A stretch of DNA of 64,000 bases from Nonomuraea thailandensis (GCF_024172165.1 NZ_JAMZEB010000002.1:496001-560000), one strand, 5' to 3'. Shown: positions 28,593-37,703, counted from the stretch's first letter. Translations and numbers: made by a program. The notes: generated from the letters alone by a model not told the origin.

Positions 28593-28927
28593 CGAACCGG
28601 GGCCTTTCTTCGGGTCGTGGCTCCGACGTTGGCACGAGCCGCTGACAATTCCCCGCAACGCGCTCGGCGTGTCCCGAAAGTGGTCGCTGAATCGATGCCG
28701 CGCGGTGGCTTGGGGAACATTTGGCCCAGTCGAGACCGGCTCTCTGGCCGGACATGGGGTGTGTTCGACCCGTGTGCGGTGCCGATGCCGAGCAGACCGG
28801 TAAACCTTCATCTGGCTATCTGATCATGATTTGGGGTGTCCAATGCATCTTTTTCCGACACCTCGGACCCGTGTCCCGGCCCTCCGTGCCCGCGTTCCCC
28901 GCACCCCGCACCCACGCCCCCAGCCAC
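28593..28927. other. Intergenic region between zinc-ribbon gene and hemE
   Basis: About 340 bp of divergent leader. The only structure seen is a weak inverted repeat GGTGTC (28835-28840) / GACACC (28857-28862) with a T-rich 16-nt loop, beside AT-richer sequence with TGATCATGAT. A regulator site or hairpin is possible. Confidence 0.4.
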
Positions 28928-28933
28928 TACCCT
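28928..28933 (+). promoter_or_regulatory. Probable leaderless -10 box of hemE
   Basis: TACCCT stands 6 nt before the GTG start of hemE, the TANNNT-N6/8-start layout of leaderless actinobacterial genes. No clear -35. Confidence 0.45.
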
Positions 28934-28939
28934 GGTGAG

Positions 28940-29959
28940 GTGAACCTCGCCGACTCAGCGTTCCTGCGTGCCTGCCGCCGCCAGCCCGTCCCGCACACCC
29001 CTGTCTGGTACATGCGCCAGGCCGGGCGGTCGCTGCCGGAATACCTGAAGGTCCGCGAGGGCGTGCCGATGCTCACCGCGTGCGCGACGCCCGACCTGAT
29101 CGTCGAGATCACCATGCAGCCCGTCCGCCGCTACGGCGTCGACGCGGCCATCTTCTTCAGCGACATCGTGGTCCCGCTCAAGGCCATCGGCGTCGACCTC
29201 GACATCAAGCCGGGCGTCGGCCCCGTCGTGGCCGACCCGATCCGCGACGCCAGGGGCCTGCAGGCGCTGCGGCCGCTGGAGCCCGGCGACGTGCCCTACG
29301 TCACCGAGTCGATCCAGGCCCTCACCGGGGAGCTCGGCGGCACCCCGCTGATCGGCTTCGCCGGCGCGCCGTTCACGCTCGGCTCCTACCTCATCGAGGG
29401 CGGCCCGTCCAAGAACCACGACCGCACCAAGGCCATGATGTACGGCGAGCCGCAGCTGTGGCACCAGTTCATGGAGCGGCTGTCCGGCATCGTGGCCGAG
29501 CACCTGCGCATCCAGATCGCGGCCGGGGCGTCGGCCGTGCAGCTCTTCGACTCCTGGGTCGGCGCCGTGGCGCCTGACGACTACCGCGAGTTCATCCTGC
29601 CGCACACGCGGCGCATCTTCGAAAGCGTCGCCGACGTGCCGCGCATCCACTTCGGAGTGGGCACGGGAGAGCTGCTCGGAGTGCTCGGCGAGGCGGGCGC
29701 CGACGTGGTGGGGGTCGACTGGCGGGTGCCCCTCGACGAGGCCGCGCGGCGGGTCGGGCCGGGCAGGGCGCTGCAGGGCAACCTCGACCCGGCGATCCTG
29801 CTCGCGCCGTGGGAGGTCGTCGAGCGCAAGGCCCGCGAGGTGCTGCGGCAGGGCGAGGCGGCCGAGGGGCACGTGTTCAACCTGGGCCACGGCGTGCTGC
29901 CCTCGACCGACCCCGATCAGCTCAAGCGCCTCACGGACCTGGTCCACGAGCACCGGTGA
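28940..29959 (+). CDS. hemE: Uroporphyrinogen III decarboxylase
   Basis: Converts uroporphyrinogen III to coproporphyrinogen III; 339 aa, cytosolic. The GTG at 28940 starts NLADSAFLRACRRQPVPHTP, with the family signature PVWYMRQAGRSLPEY. Also present are FSDIVVPLKAIGVDLDIKPG (catalytic Asp), IGFAGAPFTLGSYLIEGG and VFNLGHGVLPSTDPDQ. Two of the three enzymes that follow in the coproporphyrin-dependent heme route (cgoX, chdC) are just downstream, after a convergent lipoprotein gene. The stop is 3 bp from the end of that gene. Confidence 0.95.
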   Translation: MNLADSAFLRACRRQPVPHTPVWYMRQAGRSLPEYLKVREGVPMLTACATPDLIVEITMQPVRRYGVDAAIFFSDIVVPLKAIGVDLDIKPGVGPVVADPIRDARGLQALRPLEPGDVPYVTESIQALTGELGGTPLIGFAGAPFTLGSYLIEGGPSKNHDRTKAMMYGEPQLWHQFMERLSGIVAEHLRIQIAAGASAVQLFDSWVGAVAPDDYREFILPHTRRIFESVADVPRIHFGVGTGELLGVLGEAGADVVGVDWRVPLDEAARRVGPGRALQGNLDPAILLAPWEVVERKAREVLRQGEAAEGHVFNLGHGVLPSTDPDQLKRLTDLVHEHR

Positions 29960-29961
29960 CC

Positions 29962-30897
29962 TCAGGCTGACTCCGGGCCGGGGCGGGCGGCCGGGGCCGG
30001 GCGCCGGCGGCGGTCGCGGCGTACGAGCCAGACCACCAGCACGACCAGCGGCAGCGATGCGGCCATCCACGGCAGCAGCGCCCCGACCAGCGTCAGCGCC
30101 GTCTTGGTGAACGACACCAGCGCCCGCCACCCGGCCGTCAGCCCGCCGAAGAACCCGGGGGGCTCGTCGTCCGGGTCGTCCACCTCCGTCACCGGCCCCA
30201 CCAGCCGCAACGTCAGCGTGGCCATGGCGGTCTGGGCGGCCAGCTCCTTCTGCTGGGCCTGCAACGACTCCAGATCGGCCTCCCGGGTGGAGATCTCCCG
30301 CTCCACGTCCAGCACCTGCCCGATCGTGTCCGCCCGCTTCAGCAGCGTGCGCAGCGACTCCAGCGACTGCTGCGCCGACTTCAGCCGGCTCTCGACGTCG
30401 GCCACCTTCAGCGTGACGTCCTGGGCCTTCTGGTCCAGCGAGAGCTGCTTGCCCAGCTCACCCCCGAGCCGCCGCAGCACCTCGGCGTACTTCGCGGTCG
30501 GGATCTTGAACTCCAGCATGGCGGACGCCTCGCTGTCGGCCGAGGAGTTGCTCTCCTCCTGCGACAGGTAGCCGCCGGCCTCCGTGACCACCTGCTTGGC
30601 CTGCTGGACGGCCGGCGTCACCCGCTCGGCCCGCACGGTCATGCTGCCGGTGTAGATGACCTGCCGCTGCTGCTGGGCCACCTCGACGCCGGACGCGACC
30701 CCGCCGCTCTGGCCCGTCTGCCGTGCCTGCGGCTCCTTGTCCGCGCTCTCGCCGCGGGCGGCGGCCTCGGGCGCGGAGGAGGACATGGAGGCCGGCTCCG
30801 CGCCGGACCGGACAGCGGAGCCGCCGCCACCGCAGGCGGTCAGTAACACGGCCGAGCAGGCCGCGGTGAGAGCCAGGCCGTACCGGAATCTCGTCAT
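29962..30897 (-). CDS. DUF4349 lipoprotein
   Basis: Predicted lipoprotein, 311 aa. The lipobox is LLTAC (Cys22), then a glycine/serine-rich linker. The DUF4349 domain starts near QQRQVIYTGSMTVRAERV. A coiled coil runs through QKAQDVTLKVADVESRLKSA to LESLQAQQKELAAQTAMA. One C-terminal TM (about 262-288, ALLPWMAASLPLVVLVVWLV) ends in RRDRRRRP. The protein would thus be held by both a lipid and a helix. Function unknown. It is convergent with hemE and divergent from cgoX. Confidence 0.85.
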   Translation of the reverse strand: MTRFRYGLALTAACSAVLLTACGGGGSAVRSGAEPASMSSSAPEAAARGESADKEPQARQTGQSGGVASGVEVAQQQRQVIYTGSMTVRAERVTPAVQQAKQVVTEAGGYLSQEESNSSADSEASAMLEFKIPTAKYAEVLRRLGGELGKQLSLDQKAQDVTLKVADVESRLKSAQQSLESLRTLLKRADTIGQVLDVEREISTREADLESLQAQQKELAAQTAMATLTLRLVGPVTEVDDPDDEPPGFFGGLTAGWRALVSFTKTALTLVGALLPWMAASLPLVVLVVWLVRRDRRRRPAPAARPGPESA

Positions 30898-30991
30898 GCC
30901 CCTTATGACGGGCAGCGGGCCTCCCCGGTTTGACAGGGGGAATCACGGTACGGTCACGTGCCCCGCGCGGCTGGCCGAGCCGTTGAGGCGG

Positions 30992-30997
30992 TAGCGT
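30992..30997 (+). promoter_or_regulatory. Probable leaderless -10 box of cgoX
   Basis: TAGCGT lies 8 nt before GTG 31006. A TTGACA hexamer at 30930-30935 is too far upstream to pair with it. Confidence 0.4.
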
Positions 30998-31005
30998 CAG
31001 GAGGC

Positions 31006-32409
31006 GTGGAAGGGAATCGGGCGCACGTGGTCATCGTCGGCGCGGGGATCTCCGGCCTCGCCGCCGCGTGGTATCTCCGCCAGAGTGCGGGCGATCGCGT
31101 CAGGGTGACGGTCCTGGAGGGCTCGCCGCGCATCGGCGGGAAGCTGTACGCCTCGGAGGTCGCCGGGGTGAGCGTCGACGCGGGCGCGGAGTCCATGCTG
31201 GCCAGGCGGCCCGAGGGCAAGGAGCTGGCCAGGGCCGTGGGCCTCGGCGACGACCTGGTCTTCCCCGGCACGCTGAGCTCGGCCGTCTACAGCAGGGGAG
31301 AGCTGCGCCACCTGCCCAAGGGGCAGATCATGGGCGTGCCGTCCGACCTGACCGAGCTGGCCAAGTCCGGCATCGTGTCGCCGGGCGGCCTGCTGCGCGT
31401 GCCGCTCGACCAGATCCTGCCGCCGACCCTCGTCCGCACCGACGTGTCCGTCGCCGCCTACATCCGCGCCAGGATGGGCGGCGAGATCGTGGACCGGCTG
31501 GTCGAGCCGCTGCTCGGCGGCGTCTACGCGGGCCGGGCCGACATGTTGTCGCTGGAGGCCACGATGCCGCGGGTGGCGGCGGTGGCCCGTTCCGAGCGCT
31601 CCCTGCTGAGCGCGGCCAGGCACCTGGCCGCGGAGACGCCCAAGGACGCGGGGCCGGTCTTCACCTCGCTGCGCGGCGGCGTCGGCGCCCTGCCCGAGGC
31701 CGTCGCCAAGGCGTCGGAGGCGGACGTCAGGACCGGCGTCACCGTCCGCGAGCTGCACCGCACCGAGACCGGCTGGCGGCTGGTCACCGGCCCCGTGCCG
31801 CGTCCCGAGGTGATCGAGGCCGACGCGGTGATCCTGGCCACGCCGGGGCCCGCCGCCGGCCGGCTGCTCAAGTCCGAGGTGCCGAAGGCCGCCGCCGAGC
31901 TGGCCCGGATCCAGTACGCGAGCATGGCCGTCGTCACGCTGGCCTACCCGATGGACGCCTTCCCCGAGCAGCCCGGCACCAGCGGCTACCTCGTGCCGCC
32001 GGTGGAGCGGCGGCCGGTCAAGGCGGTCACGTTCAGCTCGGTGAAGTGGCCCCACCTGACCAAGGACCTGGTGATCCTGCGCTGCTCCGTCGGCCGGATC
32101 GGCGAGGAGCACCTGCTCCAGCGCGAGGACGCCGAGCTGGTGTCGCTGGCCACGGCCGAGATGGGCGACGTCATGGGCGTGCGCGGGCTGCCGCTCGACA
32201 CGCGGGTGACGCGGTGGGGCGGCGGACTGCCGCAGTACAACGTGGGCCACCTCGACCGGGTGGCCCGGGTGCGCGCCGCGGTGTCGGTCGAGCCGGGCCT
32301 GGCGGTGTGCGGGGCGGCCTACGACGGCATCGGCATCCCCGCCTGCGTCGGCACCGCCCGCACGGCCGCCGCCCGGATTCTGGACCACCTCACCAGGCGA
32401 GGAGAATAG
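31006..32409 (+). CDS. cgoX: Coproporphyrinogen III oxidase (HemY/HemG type, FAD)
   Basis: FAD enzyme that oxidises coproporphyrinogen III to coproporphyrin III in the coproporphyrin-dependent heme pathway, often annotated hemG or hemY; 467 aa. The dinucleotide fold is [18 protein letters not shown] with a following GxxRxGG-like [12 protein letters not shown]. The C-terminal FAD segment reads [23 protein letters not shown] 31006 has AGGAGG only 1 nt away, but the TAGCGT box 8 nt upstream supports a leaderless start. chdC follows 5 bp after the stop, which supports coproporphyrinogen rather than protoporphyrinogen as substrate. Confidence 0.92.
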   Translation: MEGNRAHVVIVGAGISGLAAAWYLRQSAGDRVRVTVLEGSPRIGGKLYASEVAGVSVDAGAESMLARRPEGKELARAVGLGDDLVFPGTLSSAVYSRGELRHLPKGQIMGVPSDLTELAKSGIVSPGGLLRVPLDQILPPTLVRTDVSVAAYIRARMGGEIVDRLVEPLLGGVYAGRADMLSLEATMPRVAAVARSERSLLSAARHLAAETPKDAGPVFTSLRGGVGALPEAVAKASEADVRTGVTVRELHRTETGWRLVTGPVPRPEVIEADAVILATPGPAAGRLLKSEVPKAAAELARIQYASMAVVTLAYPMDAFPEQPGTSGYLVPPVERRPVKAVTFSSVKWPHLTKDLVILRCSVGRIGEEHLLQREDAELVSLATAEMGDVMGVRGLPLDTRVTRWGGGLPQYNVGHLDRVARVRAAVSVEPGLAVCGAAYDGIGIPACVGTARTAAARILDHLTRRGE

Positions 32410-32414
32410 TCACC

Positions 32415-33116
32415 ATGACAGAGGGCGCTCCGCGGCCGAAGGCCCGCGATCTCAACCAGGTGATCCGTTACACGATGTGGTCGGTCTTCCAGGTGACCGA
32501 GCCGTGTCCTGGCGACCGCGACGGGCTCGCGGCCGAGGTCCAGGAGCTGCTCGACCAGGCCGCCGGCAAGGACGTCGTGACCAGGGGGGTCTACGACGTG
32601 GCCGGGCTGCGGGCCGACGCCGACTTCATGTTCTGGTGGCACGCGCCCACGCCCGAGGATCTCCAGGACGTGTACTCCCGCTTCCGCCGCACCCGGCTGG
32701 GCCGCAACACCAGGCCCGTGTGGTCGGCGATGGCGCTGCACCGGCCGGCCGAGTTCAACAAGTCGCACATCCCGGCCTTCCTCGCCGAGGAGGAGCCGCG
32801 GGCGTACGTGAGCGTCTACCCGTTCGTGCGCTCCTACGAGTGGTACCTGCTGGAGGACTCCGAGCGCCGGGCCATGCTCGCCGAGCACGGCAGGATGGCG
32901 CGCGACTACCCCGACGTGCGGGCCAACACGGTGGCGTGCTTCTCGCTCAACGACTACGAGTGGATGCTGGCGTTCGAGGCCGACGAGCTGCACCGGATCG
33001 TCGACCTCATGCGTACGTTGCGGGGCGCGCAGGCCCGCCGCCACACCCGTGTCGAGATCCCGTTCTACACCGGGGCGCGCAAGCCGCTGCAGGAGCTCGT
33101 CGCCGCTCTTCCGTAA
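32415..33116 (+). CDS. chdC: Coproheme decarboxylase
   Basis: HemQ, chlorite dismutase-like fold; decarboxylates coproheme III to heme b with peroxide, the last step of the pathway. 233 aa from ATG 32415. Catalytic Tyr135 is in [15 protein letters not shown], proximal His158 in [10 protein letters not shown], and the C-terminal signature [13 protein letters not shown] is intact. The gene is 5 bp behind cgoX, so co-transcribed. A perfect 11-bp hairpin follows the stop. Confidence 0.95.
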   Translation: MTEGAPRPKARDLNQVIRYTMWSVFQVTEPCPGDRDGLAAEVQELLDQAAGKDVVTRGVYDVAGLRADADFMFWWHAPTPEDLQDVYSRFRRTRLGRNTRPVWSAMALHRPAEFNKSHIPAFLAEEEPRAYVSVYPFVRSYEWYLLEDSERRAMLAEHGRMARDYPDVRANTVACFSLNDYEWMLAFEADELHRIVDLMRTLRGAQARRHTRVEIPFYTGARKPLQELVAALP

Positions 33117-33127
33117 CCTCCGCGTCC

Positions 33128-33163
33128 GAAGGCGCCCGTCCGCTCGTCCGGCCGGGCGCCTTC
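33128..33163 (+). terminator. Hairpin terminator after chdC
   Basis: Perfect 11-bp stem GAAGGCGCCCG / CGGGCGCCTTC with a 14-nt loop, 11 bp past the stop and followed by a pyrimidine-rich stretch. Confidence 0.8.
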
Positions 33164-33324
33164 GTGCTTCCTTCTGCGCCATCGGGCTGCCTGGCGCGGC
33201 CGGCGGTGGTCTCCTTGAGTCATGGGCGCGGTGGGGGATCGCGCTTTCGGGGGCGGGCCGATGTGAACGTTCCAAGGCGGCCGGGCGTCTAGGGAACGGG
33301 CCTATTGCGGGGAGGTCGGTCGGG

Positions 33325-34530
33325 GTGGAGGAGACCGGAGGACGAGGCCGCCGTCGGCACGCGGCCGGACGCCATGCCGCGGGACACCGCCCCCGGCACG
33401 CCCGGCGCCGTACGGGGAGCGGCGGGGCGGCGACGGGCGAGGGGCGGCAGGCTCCGGACGACGGCGGGCCGGGAACGGGACGTCGGGCCCTGGAGGACGG
33501 CGGGGCGGGAACGGGGCCGCTGGTCATCGGGAGCGGGCCGGGAGCGGCCGGGTCGCGGCGCTCTCCGGTGCGCGAAGGAGAGGCGGGCGCGCGTGCGGGC
33601 GGGCGTGCGGGTGCGAGGGAGCGCCGGTCGGCATGGCGGAGGGGCCGGTCGGCGGTGCGGAGGGGCCGGTCGGCAGTGTGGAGGGGCCGGTCGGCATGGC
33701 GGAGGGGCCGGTCGGCGGTGCGGAGGGGCCGGTTGGCGGCGGTGGTGCTGGTGCTGGCCGGTGGGGTGGTCGCGGTGCTCGGCGCGTACGGCGGGATCGG
33801 GCCGGGCGCGCTGCTCGGAGGAGCGCAGTCGGGTGCCGGTGCCGCGGGCACGCACGGCGGCGAGGGGCACGACGGGGGCGGCCCGGCCTCCGCAGGTGTG
33901 AAGGGCGGGACGGGCGCGACCGGTCCTGGTGGGCCGGCGGCGGCTTCGGGCGGGGACGGCGGGACCGCGGGGACCGAGGGGATCGGCACGGGGGCGAGCA
34001 CGGGGGCGAGCACGGGGGCGAGCGCGGAGGCGAGCGCGGAGGCGCGGATGCGGGAGGCGCAGCGCTCGCAGGCGCCGGACCCGGCGGCCACCTCCGGTCA
34101 GCCAGGAGGGCCCCGCCCGGGGATGGTGTCCGGCACCACGGCCCCGGAGGACGTGCTGGCGGGCGGCCCCGACCCCGGGGACGGTGACGACTACCGGGCC
34201 GACGGCCCTTCACGGCACACGGATCACCAGGCGGCGGAGTACTTCCGTACGAACTGGGGCCCGGACGACAAGGCCATGAAACGACTCAAGGACGTCCGCA
34301 GCGTCGGTGGATATTTGCGCATTTATACGGACCTGCCGGAAACGGCGGACAACTCGCTGACCGCGATCATCCTGTGCGAACGCGGCCTCGCCTACCTCCG
34401 CAGCCGTGGGGTCGAGGATCCGGTGGTGTTCGTGCAGGCCGAGTTCGGCGGAAACGGGAACCCGGTGCTCGCCAACATCCTCGGCCCCGCCGACCGGAGC
34501 TGCCGCGTCACCCACCCGGCCCCGGGCTGA
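33325..34530 (+). CDS. Membrane protein with Arg/Trp heptad repeats and conserved C-terminal domain
   Basis: No named family. GTG 33325 follows GGGGAGG by 10 nt; 401 aa. The basic cytosolic N-terminus ends in five tandem heptads (RSAWRRG/RSAVRRG, residues 101-135) placed directly before a single TM (LAAVVLVLAGGVVAVLGAYG). Outside comes a Gly/Ala/Ser linker with GAST repeats. A compact C-terminal domain (about 295-401) has HQAAEYFRTNWGPDDKAMKR, GGYLRIYTDL, a lone Cys in AIILCERGLAYL and a second in DRSCRV. Composition of the C-terminal domain is less biased, so this is a real gene. Function unknown. Confidence 0.7.
   Translation: MEETGGRGRRRHAAGRHAAGHRPRHARRRTGSGGAATGEGRQAPDDGGPGTGRRALEDGGAGTGPLVIGSGPGAAGSRRSPVREGEAGARAGGRAGARERRSAWRRGRSAVRRGRSAVWRGRSAWRRGRSAVRRGRLAAVVLVLAGGVVAVLGAYGGIGPGALLGGAQSGAGAAGTHGGEGHDGGGPASAGVKGGTGATGPGGPAAASGGDGGTAGTEGIGTGASTGASTGASAEASAEARMREAQRSQAPDPAATSGQPGGPRPGMVSGTTAPEDVLAGGPDPGDGDDYRADGPSRHTDHQAAEYFRTNWGPDDKAMKRLKDVRSVGGYLRIYTDLPETADNSLTAIILCERGLAYLRSRGVEDPVVFVQAEFGGNGNPVLANILGPADRSCRVTHPAPG
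33625..33729 (+). repeat. Five 21-bp tandem coding repeats
   Basis: Units of 21 bp begin at 33625, 33646, 33667, 33688 and 33709, with small changes (GCATGGCGG / GCGGTGCGG / GCAGTGTGG). They encode RSAWRRG-type heptads. Confidence 0.85.
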
Positions 34531-34545
34531 GCGGCGGGGTCCGGG

Positions 34546-34707
34546 TCAGCGGACTCGGACCCGCGTTTTCGCGCACACCTCGCACCGTTGGGTGACGACG
34601 CGCCCGATGGACTCGATGGTCACCCACCGGTGTCGAAGGTGGACAAAGCGCACGCGGCACTCGTACCCGTGGAAGGCGATCGATACGCCGCGTCGCTGCT
34701 TGATCAC
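34546..34707 (-). CDS. Small basic CxxC protein coupled to msrB
   Basis: 53-aa basic protein starting at a GTG that overlaps the msrB stop by 4 bp, so translation is probably coupled. It has VSIAFHGYECRVRFVHLRHR, then a C-terminal QRCEVCAKTRVRVR with one CxxC and a lone upstream Cys. Net charge is strongly positive. It may be a partial zinc ribbon or nucleic acid binder. No family recognised; short length lowers certainty. Confidence 0.5.
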   Translation of the reverse strand: MIKQRRGVSIAFHGYECRVRFVHLRHRWVTIESIGRVVTQRCEVCAKTRVRVR

Positions 34708-35105
34708 CCCTTGGGTTCGAGCCGCAGGGAGATCGAGTTGATGCAGTAGCGGTCGTCCGTCGGCGTCGGATAACCCTCGCCGTGGAACACGTGCCCCAGG
34801 TGCGAGTCGCACCGGGCACACCGCACCTCGGTCCGGACCATGCCGTGGCTGTGGTCCTCGATCAGCCGCACCGCGTCGGTCTCGGACGGCTCGAAGAAGC
34901 TCGGCCACCCGCAGTGCGACTCGAACTTCGTGTCAGACCGGAACAACTCGGCCCCGCAGGCGCGGCACGAGTACACGCCCTCGGTCTTGGTGTCGACGTA
35001 CTCCCCCGTGAACGGGCGCTCGGTCCCGGCCTTCCTGAGGACGTGGAACTCCTCTGGCGACAGCTGGGCCCGCCAGTCGGCCTCGCTCTTGACCACCTTG
35101 TCCAT
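34704..35105 (-). CDS. msrB: Peptide-methionine (R)-S-oxide reductase
   Basis: Reduces methionine-R-sulfoxide in proteins; 133 aa from ATG 35105. Zinc pairs C47/C50 (SCRAC) and C96/C99 (RCARC), HCGWPSF with C65 as likely resolving Cys, and catalytic C121 in DDRYCINS. A TACGCT box 6 nt before the ATG suggests a leaderless mRNA. An in-frame ATG at 35201, behind AAGGAGG at 2-nt spacing, would add 32 residues not seen in the family, so it is not used. The next gene overlaps the stop. Confidence 0.93.
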   Translation of the reverse strand: MDKVVKSEADWRAQLSPEEFHVLRKAGTERPFTGEYVDTKTEGVYSCRACGAELFRSDTKFESHCGWPSFFEPSETDAVRLIEDHSHGMVRTEVRCARCDSHLGHVFHGEGYPTPTDDRYCINSISLRLEPKG

Positions 35106-35404
35106 ACGTCCAGCGTACGAGATCGTGCAAAAAGAGATCTCCGCAGGGTGAAGCATCTGTTCTGGGGTGAATTTGCGTCTTTGTAGGCAAGGGGGTGTCA
35201 TCGCCTCCTTGCCAAGGGGTGATCATCCGCAGATCCCGCTGAGCGGCACAGCCCACGCCCGTGCTGGCGCCGCTGGGGATCGCCACGGCCGGCCGGGTGG
35301 CGCGCCAGCGCCCGGAACGGCGGCGGATGGTCTCGCGGCCCGTCTCGTCGAGCCCTCGGTCCCGCCACCGAGGAGGCTCCGGGACGGGCCCACCCCGCTT
35401 GGAG
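35106..35404. other. Intergenic region with hairpin, between msrB and PolDom gene
   Basis: About 300 bp. GGCAAGGGGG (35186-35195) and CCTCCTTGCC (35204-35213) form a 10-bp stem with one mismatch and an 8-nt loop. AAGGGG-TG-TCATC and AAGGGG-TG-ATCATC occur as near direct repeats across it (from about 35189 and 35214). A regulatory leader is possible. Nothing else seen. Confidence 0.45.
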
Positions 35405-35410
35405 TAGGTT
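35405..35410 (+). promoter_or_regulatory. Probable leaderless -10 box of PolDom gene
   Basis: TAGGTT lies 7 nt before ATG 35418, with no ribosome site between. Confidence 0.5.
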
Positions 35411-35417
35411 CGGGGAC

Positions 35418-36419
35418 ATGGCATCGCCGTACATAGAGCTCGAGGTGGGGGAGCGGACCGTCAAGGTCACCAACCCCGACAAGGTCTACTTTCCTGAGAT
35501 CGGCGCCACCAAGCGGGAACTGGTCGAGTACTACGTGAGCGTCGGCGAGGGGGCGCTGCGCGCGCTCAAGGACCGGCCGACGAACATCAAGCGCCACCCC
35601 GACGGCGTGCAGACGGAGGCGATCTACCAGAAGCGCATGCCGCCCAAGCACCCCGACTGGCTGGAATCGGTCACCGTGACCTTCCCCAGCGGGCGCACCG
35701 CGCAGTCGCTGCGCGTCACCGAGGTGGCGGCCATCGCCTACTGCGCCAACCTCGGCACCATCGACTTCCACCCCTGGCAGGTGCGGGCCGGCGACGTCGA
35801 GCACCCCGACGAGCTGCGCATCGACCTGGACCCGCAGCCGGGCCTGGAGTTCGACGCCGCGCGCAGGGCCGCGTTCCTGACCAGGGAGGTGCTCGGCGAG
35901 CTGGGCATGGAGGGTTTCGTGAAGACCTCCGGCAACCGCGGCGCGCACATCGCCGTCCGCATCGAGCCGCGCTGGGACTTCATCCAGGTACGCCACGCCG
36001 GCATCGCCCTGGCCAGGGCCGTCGAGGCCCGCGACCCGAGCCTGGTGACCACGGCCTGGTGGAAGGAGGAGCGGGGCGAGCGGGTGTTCATCGACTACAA
36101 CCAGAACGCCAGAGACCGCACCGTGGCCAGCGCCTACTCGGTGCGCGCCCAGCCGCACGCCCCCGTCTCGACGCCCGTGACCTGGGACGAGCTCGCCGAC
36201 GCCGACCCGCGCGACTTCGACATCCGCACGGTGCCCGCCCGCTTCGCGAAGCTGGGCGACGCGCACGCGGCCATCGACGACCGGGCGTACTCGATCGAGG
36301 CCCTCCTCGACCTGTACGCCGAGGACGAGCGGGGCGATCTGCCCTATCCGCCGAACTATCCGAAGATGCCCGGCGAGCCCAAGCGCGTCCAGCCGAGCAA
36401 GGCCCGGTCCGACACGTAA
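35418..36419 (+). CDS. NHEJ polymerase/primase domain protein (LigD PolDom, stand-alone)
   Basis: Stand-alone PolDom of the archaeo-eukaryotic primase family, used in bacterial non-homologous end joining and gap repair with rNTP preference; 333 aa. Catalytic carboxylates D136 and D138 (RIDLDPQ) and D226 (VFIDYNQ) fall at positions matching LigD of mycobacteria. Substrate motifs VKTSGNRGAHIAVRIEP (H177) and NPDKVYFPE are intact. There is no ligase or nuclease domain on this chain. A LigC-type ligase lies at 50-51 kb. No Ku gene is in the window. Confidence 0.9.
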   Translation: MASPYIELEVGERTVKVTNPDKVYFPEIGATKRELVEYYVSVGEGALRALKDRPTNIKRHPDGVQTEAIYQKRMPPKHPDWLESVTVTFPSGRTAQSLRVTEVAAIAYCANLGTIDFHPWQVRAGDVEHPDELRIDLDPQPGLEFDAARRAAFLTREVLGELGMEGFVKTSGNRGAHIAVRIEPRWDFIQVRHAGIALARAVEARDPSLVTTAWWKEERGERVFIDYNQNARDRTVASAYSVRAQPHAPVSTPVTWDELADADPRDFDIRTVPARFAKLGDAHAAIDDRAYSIEALLDLYAEDERGDLPYPPNYPKMPGEPKRVQPSKARSDT

Positions 36420-36438
36420 CGGCTGCCCGCCCGCTCGC

Positions 36439-36720
36439 TCAGGTCGGCCCCGTGCTCGATCCCGTGCTCGATTTTGTGCTCGATTTTGTGCTCGATTCCG
36501 TGCTGGACGCCGGGCTCGGCTCCGGCTTCGACTCCGGAAGGGGCGACGGCACGGGCGGCGTCGGCGAGACGAGCATCGTCACCGCGAGCTCCGGAGCCAC
36601 GGGGCGCGGCATGGGGATGATCCGGGGCCGCTCGGTCAGTGAGGTCGTGCCGTCGCAGCCGATCGCCGCCACGCCCACGATCACCAGTGCGGCCGCGGCC
36701 GGCCTGAGCGCATGCTTCAT
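36439..36720 (-). CDS. Small putative lipoprotein with Ser/Thr-rich tail
   Basis: 93 aa from ATG 36720. The signal sequence MKHALRPAAAALVIVGVAAI ends in a relaxed lipobox (AIGC), followed by a Pro-rich middle (SPTPPVPSPLPESKPEPSPA) and a tail of SSTE/SSTK/SSTG tetrapeptides. The tail is encoded by 12-bp tandem repeats. No conserved domain is seen. It could be a surface spacer. It converges on the PolDom gene. Confidence 0.55.
   Translation of the reverse strand: MKHALRPAAAALVIVGVAAIGCDGTTSLTERPRIIPMPRPVAPELAVTMLVSPTPPVPSPLPESKPEPSPASSTESSTKSSTKSSTGSSTGPT
36451..36510 (-). repeat. Five 12-bp coding repeats in lipoprotein tail
   Basis: Units of type YGTGCTCGATYY (plus strand) at 36451, 36463, 36475, 36487 and 36499. 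They encode SST-X on the minus strand. Confidence 0.75.
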
Positions 36721-36884
36721 GGAGATGACCGCCCGCCTTCGACGATGGTCACGATGCGAAACGATTTCGTCGCAGATCGTAGTGCACCGGTGGTCTGCCC
36801 GAAGCCGAAACGGCGGTTCCGCCAACGCGCGCGCCGCCCCGAGGTCGCCCGGCCCCGCGCGGCGAGGAGGTGGCGCGGCCTGGC

Positions 36885-37697
36885 TCAGTGGCGTACCAGG
36901 TGGTGCGGCGCGAGCTCGCGCGTCTCGCCCCGCTCCAGGTAGACGACCCGATCGGCGAGCCCGGCCTGCTCGATGTGGTGGCGGAAGTCGTCCAGCGGCG
37001 AGCTGAAGACGGAGTAGTCGTCGTAGTGGACCGGCACCACCGTGTGCGGGTTGATCAGGTCCACCCACGCGGCGCCCTGCTCGCCGTCCATGGTCACGAG
37101 CATGGTGCCGAGCAGCTTGGTGCCGCCCAGGTGCACGATGGCCAGGTCGATGTCGGGAAAGCGGCGCGGGATGGAGTCCAGGCGGCGGTCGAGCAGCGTG
37201 TCACCGCTGATGTGCATGCGCAGCTCGACCCGTTCGTCCTGGTTGCAGAACTCCACCATCGTGCCGATCACCGGCGGCAGCAGCGCCTCGGCCGCGCCCG
37301 GCGCGTGCTTGGCGGGCAGCGCGGTGATCCGCACGGTGCCCCCGGGGCCGCGCAGCTCGTGCTGCTGCCAGTTCTCCAGCCCCACGCTCCTGCGGAAGCC
37401 GCGGCGGCGCAGCCGGCCGGCCGCCGCGGTGGTCGTGACGACGGGCGTCGCCTTGTCCAGGCCCCGCTGCGCCACCCTGTCCCAGTGGTCGCCGTGCAGG
37501 TGGGACAGCAGCACCGCGTCCAGCGGCGGCAGGTCCCCGATCTCCACGGCCGGGTCGGTGAGGCGCCGCGACGACAGGCCGTACCCGAGGTACGCCCGCT
37601 GCCCCCGGTGCAGGAAGTTGGGGTCCGTCAGCAGCGTGAAGCCGTTGTAACGGATCAGCGTGGTGGCGTTCCCGATGAACTGCAGGCTTCCCTTCAC
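36885..37697 (-). CDS. UlaG-like metallo-beta-lactamase fold hydrolase
   Basis: MBL-fold metal hydrolase, 270 aa. It opens SLQFIGNATTLIRYNGFTLLTDP, with the metal motif LSHLHGDHWDRV, further ligands in PAKHAPG, MHISGDTL (Asp) and VPVHYDDYS (His). The fold branch is UlaG/RomA/NAPE-PLD-like. Start GTG 37697 with GGAG upstream, 6 bp after a small Lys-rich protein gene on the same strand. Substrate unknown; lactone or phosphodiester hydrolysis is common in this group. Confidence 0.85.
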   Translation of the reverse strand: MKGSLQFIGNATTLIRYNGFTLLTDPNFLHRGQRAYLGYGLSSRRLTDPAVEIGDLPPLDAVLLSHLHGDHWDRVAQRGLDKATPVVTTTAAAGRLRRRGFRRSVGLENWQQHELRGPGGTVRITALPAKHAPGAAEALLPPVIGTMVEFCNQDERVELRMHISGDTLLDRRLDSIPRRFPDIDLAIVHLGGTKLLGTMLVTMDGEQGAAWVDLINPHTVVPVHYDDYSVFSSPLDDFRHHIEQAGLADRVVYLERGETRELAPHHLVRH

Positions 37698-37703
37698 GTG
37701 ACT

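Noticed and set aside
28835..28862. Hairpin terminator or riboswitch upstream of hemE
   Set aside because: The 6-bp repeat is short with a 16-nt loop and no conserved pattern. Noted only as a weak structure.
35106..35201. Longer msrB start at 35201 behind AAGGAGG
   Set aside because: Spacing to ATG is 2 nt and the 32 added residues do not resemble the family. The hairpin and TACGCT box fit ATG 35105 better.
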